A DNA stretch of 64,000 bases, taken from positions 186,001-250,000 of the forward strand of contig JAQPZY010001029.1 in assembly GCA_029931535.1 (NCBI GenBank). The letters run 5' to 3'. The notes beneath the pieces are model-generated. The model searched no databases, was not told where the DNA came from, and was given only the letters and a program-made list of their open reading frames with translations. A program made the translations under genes and the position numbers. Of the stretch, positions 57,440 to 64,000 are shown in pieces; the first letter of the stretch is position 1, and every line of letters starts with the position of its first letter. This DNA is from Margaritifera margaritifera (Eukaryota; Mollusca; Bivalvia; Unionida; Margaritiferidae).

Positions 57440-58130
57440 ACTATTTCGGTACTCCCACCATTTTTATATCCCGAAACAAAAGTTGCGGGGTACGAAAGTT
57501 ATCATTGTCCGTCTTGGTGGTTGGGCGGGTGTTCATTTTGTTTTCTGGATGATAATTTCAGCTGTAGTGAACATATTTCAATTCAGAATGGTACATGCGT
57601 TCTCCTTGGCACAAGTCGGAGCCCCGTTGCTTTCGGATTCAATATCTTCAAGGTCAAGGTCACTGTTGATAAAGATAGATTTTGTTTATACATTTCATTT
57701 TTGGATGATAACTTAGCACTACAAAATAAGAATTCTATTGATTTTGGGATTAGTAGCTACAAGGTCAAGGTCACTATTGCTAAAAACAGATTTCGCCTAT
57801 ACATCTATTGTCTTAATAACTTAAGTTGTAGTGAACAGATTTCAGCGCATCATGGTACATAACTTAAGTGTTAGCTAACATAATTAATCAAATTTGAATA
57901 AATTTGTTTTCTTAGCCCCGTGAAGAACCCCCTTGATGTGAGGGTCAGTAGCTCCAGCGTCAAGATTGCTGTCACTAAAAATAGATTTGGCCATAGCATT
58001 TAAAACTGTACAATAACTTAGCATTACACAACACATTTATACGAAACTTTACATGTATTCCCTCTGCCCAAGAAGGATTCCTATTTATTGGGGGGGGGGG
58101 GGGAGGAGTACCTTCAAGGTCAAGGATTAG
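57440..58130 (+). repeat. Degenerate tandem array, ~135 bp unit, 4-5 copies
   Basis: Blocks are CTTCAAGGTCAAGGTCACTG, AGATAGATTTTGTTTATACA and GATGATAACTTAGCACTAC. The leading ATATCCCGAAACAAAAGTTG opens the array. A G-run lies at 58091-58103. A related unit occurs at 42390-42520. Bases 56881-57439 and 58131-59208 show nothing recognisable. Confidence 0.78.
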
Positions 58131-59208
58131 AAAAAGTATATTAGTATCCTTTGTTCCAAAATAAGTATGCTGCATATCTTTACTTATAATCATGTCTACT
58201 ACTGTAGCTACATACAAGATAACATCTCAATCCTTGGGAAATTTTCAGCCAAGAACAAATCCCAAATGGGTGAAGATTGATCTAGGAATATTTTTGGAAC
58301 CATGTTTGTACTTATAGTATATTGCAGAAAGCACATTCAAACAACTAACCTTACATTGGCAGGGTATCATGTGTTGTTTGTGCTACTTTTGTTTTAAGAG
58401 TTGTTCCTCTTTTTTGTTTACAGTTGGGTGCAGTATATGACACACAATGTTTGACTGCAGTTACCGGTAGGCTTACAGTTACTGACGAATTTCAGTGATA
58501 TTTGCTGCATATCATTGTTATCATATAAAAATGTGCATATTAACCAATCATTGTGCTTTCGTGAATTTTGTAAGATCCACTGCATTCTTTGATTTGCAGC
58601 TGAAGGCAAATAGGCGCACCCATTGGAGTTGGGGTGGAAAATGCAGGAGAGGCAGAGGTATGTTTACATAAACACATTGCTTACCATTCCTCTAGTTACA
58701 TATTGACAACATACATACATGTATTTATACCTTGGCACGAATGTGGAGGGGGCATCCTTGTATAGTGTAGTTATGTCCTTTCAGACATCCATCCACCACA
58801 CTTTCGTTAAGTGTTTTCATTGAGGTCAGTTGCTGCATAATCATGTAACTTTGTGAATGCATCTTGGTGAATGAAAACTTCCTCTACCAAAAGCAGGTTA
58901 GAGTGACTTGTCCTTCTTGTTTCAGTGACTTTGGTTAGGTTCTGGATCTGTCCAGATCCAATTCTTTGTAGATTGCAGGATCATGTAGCTTTATGTGGGG
59001 ACGTGTCTTGATGAGTACAACACTCTGCTATAAAAAATATGTCACTGTGACCTACATTTTGGTATGGTTGAATTTCAATTATTTAAATGCATATACGTAC
59101 CTATTTTGATTGTTGGTGAAATAGGATTCAAGATAGGAAAGGTATTACAATTGTGCAACAAAAGAACCAACTAACGAAAGCAGCAACGTACGGGTCTAAT
59201 AAATATGA

Positions 59209-59350
59209 ACCTAATTTGTCATTTGCTTATATTTCCTAAAAACCCAGATGGATTGTTTTAAATACTTTGGATGAATCATTAAGGGACAGAAACAATTCAT
59301 CCTCCGACATACTCGCTCAATAGTTTGACCCCGGGGTCAAGGTAACACAT
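59209..59350 (+). repeat. Dispersed repeat (same family as 8130-8520)
   Basis: TTATATTTCCTAAAAACCC, GGATGAATCATTAAGGGACA, and CTCAATAGTTTGACC with GGGGTCAAGGTAAC. It is the third site of this family in the window. Confidence 0.72.
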
Positions 59351-59542
59351 TTTACAGTAATGATTTGATCGTATGCTCGATGTGCAGGGCCAGGTCTTTT
59401 TGTTATAATTATCTTTTATTGTTGGGATTTGTTGTTGTTTTTTTTTTTTGTTGTGGGGGAGGGGAACGTGAAACTCTTGGGTGTGTTATTGAAAGAGCAT
59501 AGAGCTTTAAAAACAAATGGTTTAACTCTCTTATTTTGTGCT

Positions 59543-59780
59543 TCATCATCGTCATCATCGTCATCATCATCATCATCATAGAGCTGCTGTAGCTCAGTTG
59601 GTTGAGCGTCGGACTCGTAATCCAAGAATTGCAGATTCCATATCCGGCCAGGCCAGCCCAGGTCGGCTGCCTCACAGTAGGTTAATTCAAGCACAACTCG
59701 CCAAAACAATTGCTCGTTGAGAAATGCCCCAGGTGTGCAATTACATATACTCATGCCTGGCAGTTCGTTTATAATATTTA
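59543..59780 (+). mobile_element. tRNA-derived SINE next to a CATCAT microsatellite
   Basis: The head GCTGTAGCTCAGTTGGTTGA with GCGTCGGACTCGTAATCC looks like a Met/Thr-type tRNA half, followed by a weak B-box (GCAGATTCCATATCCGG). The body has CCAGGCCAGCCCAGGTCGGC and CCAGGTGTGCAATTACA. A CATCATCATC run immediately precedes it (59543-59579). A functional tRNA is excluded by the missing 3' half of the cloverleaf. Confidence 0.78.
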
Positions 59781-60689
59781 AGGCACTTTTTAAGCCCCCA
59801 CAACTTGCGGCTCGGACAACTCGATTTGGTCATGCCTGTCCGTCCGTCGGTGCATCTGTGCATTCATCCCATTAATTTTGTAATTTTTTATAATAAAGAC
59901 CTTTCAATGCAGACAAATGAAATTTGGCTAGCATATTTGTATCCATATGTAGGTTTACTGATTAAATTTTCAGGCCATTAACTGCTGCAGTTTTTCAAAT
60001 TGTTACTAATTTTTGAACTTTGCGACTTAGACTTTTGAACATAGAATTTACCAATAATTGGATGATGGTCACTCTAAACGTTGTGTTGATGGTATAGTGT
60101 GAGTGTTCGATGGTAGATCACTGGGTGTTGGTCACTCCAAACGGCGTATTGGATAGTAGATAATTGAGTGTGGTATAATAGATAACTGGGTTTTAATTTG
60201 TGCAACAATACCTCGAATCTGACTGGTCCAGTATTTTTAGAGTACTTATATAATGAACGATCTGGAATATTAATTTCTCTGCAGTAGCACTCAATTTAGT
60301 GAAGAAACTTAAACTTCTTACCCTCTTGTATGATAGTATATCAGTATGTTTGTGTGTATGGTGTGTAAGCACTCCTACCCTTCGCTGGAACTCAATACTT
60401 TAATATAAAAGTACACGAAGTCTTACGCCGAGCCTCTTTGTTTTTGATCATCGCTTTCTATAAACTCGGTGCTGCAAAAATTCGCAGGTTAGCGAATACA
60501 AAATGTGTACTTAAAGTCGGGTCAAGATCAAGACTTTCGTGTCAAAACGGTGGATCCTCATAAGATTGTACGTCTGTCAGATCATCAAATTGTTAGTCGA
60601 CCCCTGGAAAAAAGGGTATCAGATCGTCTACGATAAACTAGTGCGACTTCCCGATCACAACACGTTACCGTACGGGTACCGTTCTTCAG

Positions 60690-60728
60690 TATAAAAAAGG
60701 AGAGAGTTCCAAGACAGAAATATCATTG
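60690..60728 (+). promoter_or_regulatory. TATA box and initiator of the BIR gene remnant
   Basis: TATAAAAAAGG starts at 60690, about 33 bp before an initiator-like TATCATTGCG (60721-60730). The ATG follows at 60754, leaving a ~30 nt leader. The spacing is that of a classic focused Pol II core promoter. Use is unproven. Confidence 0.55.
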
Positions 60729-60753
60729 CGAGTACAAGCGCTGACCGAGAAAG

Positions 60754-61171
60754 ATGAATTCGACACAGAAACAGTGTGATGCTGTGCCTTGCGACCAGAA
60801 TGATGCTGTACCCTGCGACAAGAGGAAAGCAGCACGGTCTCCATCTGCTATCCGTGGCGTTCATGTGGTTCGTCATCATCCATACACTCACCAGTCATTC
60901 TTGGAAGCCATAAATTATGAATGTAAGTTTCCGTTGGCTTTGCCTAGCTGTGATGATTTTGAAAGTCGATTACACTCGTTCAAATTGAGATGGCCTATGA
61001 GGGTAGGACCTTCTCTCAAATCTTTAGCAAGAGCAGGATTTTGTCTATTTGGGAGAAGGAGATAAAGTACAGTGTTTCAGATGTGGTGTGAAGCTTAGCG
61101 ATTGGGATTATAAAGATTCAGCTGGCAAGGAACATACCAGATCGTCTCCGTGCTGTTACTACATTCGCTAA
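60754..61171 (+). pseudogene. Single-BIR (IAP-type) gene with one frameshift
   Basis: The frame from ATG 60754 reads a CDQNDAVPCDKR head, then FESRLHSFKLRWP and SLARAGF, the first half of a baculoviral IAP repeat. It stops at 61065. The second half follows in another frame: DKVQCFRCGVKLSDWDY, then a histidine and a final cysteine, with the zinc spacing C-x2-C-x16-H-x6-C, ending at 61171. A single extra T in the run 61039-61042 explains the break. Known of the family: BIR domains bind caspases or IAP-binding motifs and inhibit apoptosis, or regulate division. No RING or second BIR was found. Intronless layout and compact promoter suggest a retrocopy or a virus-derived gene; a sequencing error at the T-run is also possible. 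Confidence 0.78.
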
Positions 61172-61221
61172 GTGGCTTCAGAATATGAACTGATAGGGAT
61201 ATTTGAAAAATATCAGCCCGT

Positions 61222-61576
61222 ATGGGTGATTTAGAAGAGCACATTCAGAATATACCTTTAGAGCTGCGAGAACGCATGTAAAGAGAGTGAGAAATAAGAG
61301 AAGAGACTCCTTTACGACTTGTCGTTTGTGAGTTAAGGACTACATTTCCTGGATTTTGAGGTTCCTTTTGGCGCACGTATTACCTTTCCATAAAAAAAAT
61401 CATTTTTGTAAATGGACAGTTTAGAAGAGAGGATTCTTAGTTTACTTTCGGAGCTGCGAGAACGCATTTGCAGAGAGTTTGTACAGATTCAAGTGAAACG
61501 CAAAGAACCATTTCACTATTTACACTGGGACATAATTATGAACGAGAGATATCTGAACGTTCTAAAAAGACAGTAG
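61222..61576 (+). pseudogene. Duplicated leucine/arginine-rich segment downstream of the BIR remnant
   Basis: Two similar starts, at 61222 (MGDLEEHIQ..LELRERM, stop) and 61412 (MDSLEERIL..SELRERICRE), lie 190 bp apart. The second stays open for 54 codons to 61576. GAGCTGCGAGAACGCAT is identical in both. It may be the C-terminal part of the BIR gene, tandemly duplicated. Function not recognised. Confidence 0.5.
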
Positions 61577-62315
61577 AAGAAGATGAAGAATGGACTTAAG
61601 TTTCAAATTATGCTGGAAGAGGCAACTCTTCAAATGTGCACGTAATATTTCTTCTTGTTTTGTAGGTTTAATGTTCGACTTTAAAAATGTTATGGACAAA
61701 AGTCCTACTGTATTTCGAGCGGATTTATCAAAACCTACCAAACACGCTACAATTGGCACCACGCGAAAGAAACTCAGTTTATGCCGGCTGAACGAACCAA
61801 TGAATGGGCAGAGAGATAAACAGATTTGTCAACAGTCTCAGCTTTTGCGACATTTGTCGTAAGCGAGACAAAGCAGGATGCAGGCTCTGTTTGTGTGTAT
61901 CAAATTAGGAAAATAACTCGCGAGTACCTCCAATCACATGAATTTGAGTTAATTCCCTTGTCCTGTTTTCTTCGTATTGCAACTTTAGAAACTTGGATCT
62001 TTTATGTAGTTTTACTTATCTAGGCAGAGGGTAACGAAGTTTTTTACTCCATATTTTTCAGTGGAATATAAACAGATTCTCTGCTATCTCGACAAAGTAC
62101 ATGATCTCTACAAGCAAACAAGGCGGTGTCACATGAAAATGTTGAATATTCGATTTTGACAGTTTTGTTTCCCGCTTAATTCAGTATCATTAGCTCACTT
62201 TTGTGTTCAAAACGTTAGTGGAATATAAATCTTGTTTTATCTCAAGGTCTTGAGAAAGTATGATATCTTTATCAGGCTGTATCATAGATGTCTTTATTTG
62301 ACTATCAAACTTGTT
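61577..62315. other. Flank of BIR remnant, nothing firm
   Basis: Short open frames only. One frame near 61826-61900 has CDICRKRDKAGCRLCLC, a cysteine cluster that vaguely recalls a zinc finger, but it lacks the full spacing of RING or other types. Confidence 0.35.
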
Positions 62316-62628
62316 AGGGACCGACCATTTATTTTTCGGAGGGGCGGTGGTGGTGGTAGTGGTATTGGTCGTGTGTGTGTGGGGGGGGGGGGGGGGAGGG
62401 GGAGGGGGGTCTGGTATTTTCGTTCGAGCCAGGATATTTTATTTTTCTCTTCAACCTCAAGATAATCTTTTATTTCAGTTAATACAATGGATAAAAATAG
62501 TTGGGTTTTTTTCTCTATAAATCAGAGCAAGAATATTTTTTTCAAGCTATTTTAGGTCCGGACATTTTTTTTCCCAATAAATTCCCAGACCATTTCCGCT
62601 TCCCCCGAAAATGAAATGGTCGTTCCCT
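62316..62628. mobile_element. 313-bp inverted-repeat (MITE-like) element with a G-rich core
   Basis: AGGGACCGACCATTTATTTT at the left pairs with GAAATGGTCGTTCCCT at the right over about 27 bp. The interior has GGT repeats and a G16 run interrupted by A (62381-62410), then AT-rich DNA. No coding capacity or clear target duplication. Confidence 0.75.
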
Positions 62629-62925
62629 TGCATGCAACTAAAATGCTACATAGCGGGTTATTTTTTCGAGACCAAAATTTCGTGCTTCCATTCTTTATGA
62701 CGCTACTGTCCGTGTGATATTTTTCCCTGAATTTAAAACTTTAATATTTGACTTTTTATGAAACTTTCACAAATGTTTGCTTGACTGGGTGGGGATATGA
62801 TTGATCGTGAATATAGCGAAACTACAAATCTCGCGAAAATAAGATGCTATACAGTACCTGGCGTAGCTTTTTTTAATGATCTAGATCCTTAGTTTTACAC
62901 AGACAAAGTTATACATGTATATCCT

Positions 62926-64000
<1,075 letters not shown>

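Noticed and set aside
58597..58652. Possible exon between TTTGATTTGCAG and GTATGT
   Set aside because: Good splice signals and open frame, but short, R/G-rich, with no partner exon or family match.
59583..59655. Possible tRNA-Met/Thr gene
   Set aside because: The 5' half is tRNA-like, but the T-arm and acceptor 3' strand do not pair and SINE body follows.
61826..61900. Cysteine cluster CDICRKRDKAGC as a RING finger of the BIR gene
   Set aside because: Lacks the eight-ligand RING spacing and is separated from the BIR by several stops.

Overview
The window is eukaryotic: about one third G+C, long introns with GT/AG boundaries, and dense transposon and tandem-repeat content. The repeat families (tRNA-headed SINEs with a GTTAAACCC-type tail, DIRS-like elements, intergenic arrays of 130-150 bp units) and the intron-rich gene suggest a mollusc, most likely a bivalve. 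The species cannot be named from sequence alone.

The one well-supported host gene runs on the + strand from 1675 to 42082. Ten exons with matching phases encode the last ~735 residues of an EXD1-like protein, the inactive DEDD-exonuclease-fold partner of the piRNA-biogenesis machinery. The exonuclease-like fold lies on exons 13044-33712. A 380-residue low-complexity tail is carried on the last exon (40941-42082). The N-terminal exons, where EXD1 proteins carry an Lsm-like domain, must lie before base 1. Three of the four acidic catalytic positions of the DEDD family are replaced, so this should be an RNA-binding adaptor rather than a nuclease.

The introns are full of mobile DNA. These include a pogo/Tigger-like element that landed in a minisatellite (3257-4899) and a LINE ORF1 remnant (7217-7700). 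There are two further TA-flanked inverted-repeat elements (9551-11135 and 19043-20833). Two lineages of DIRS-like tyrosine-recombinase retrotransposon are present in sense (15300-18750, 26065-26360) and antisense (28213-30160) orientation. Further content is a hAT-like remnant (31811-33235), several tRNA-derived SINEs and many tandem arrays.

Downstream of EXD1 (42083-64000) I see no intact gene. The region holds another inverted-repeat element (42560-44513), a bivalve-type dispersed repeat (47037-48740), and the 3' half (50540-52157) and 5' half (53905-56880) of a DIRS element in unusual order. It ends with a broken single-BIR (IAP-type) gene with a good TATA box (60690-61171), a short inverted-repeat element (62316-62628) and a large 26-bp minisatellite that runs off the right edge.

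I found no CRISPR array, no operon and no intact tRNA or rRNA gene. The most interesting points are the inactivated nuclease fold of EXD1, a coding-segment duplicate in its last intron, a SINE-in-DIRS junction present twice in opposite orientation, and the decayed BIR gene of possible mobile or viral origin.
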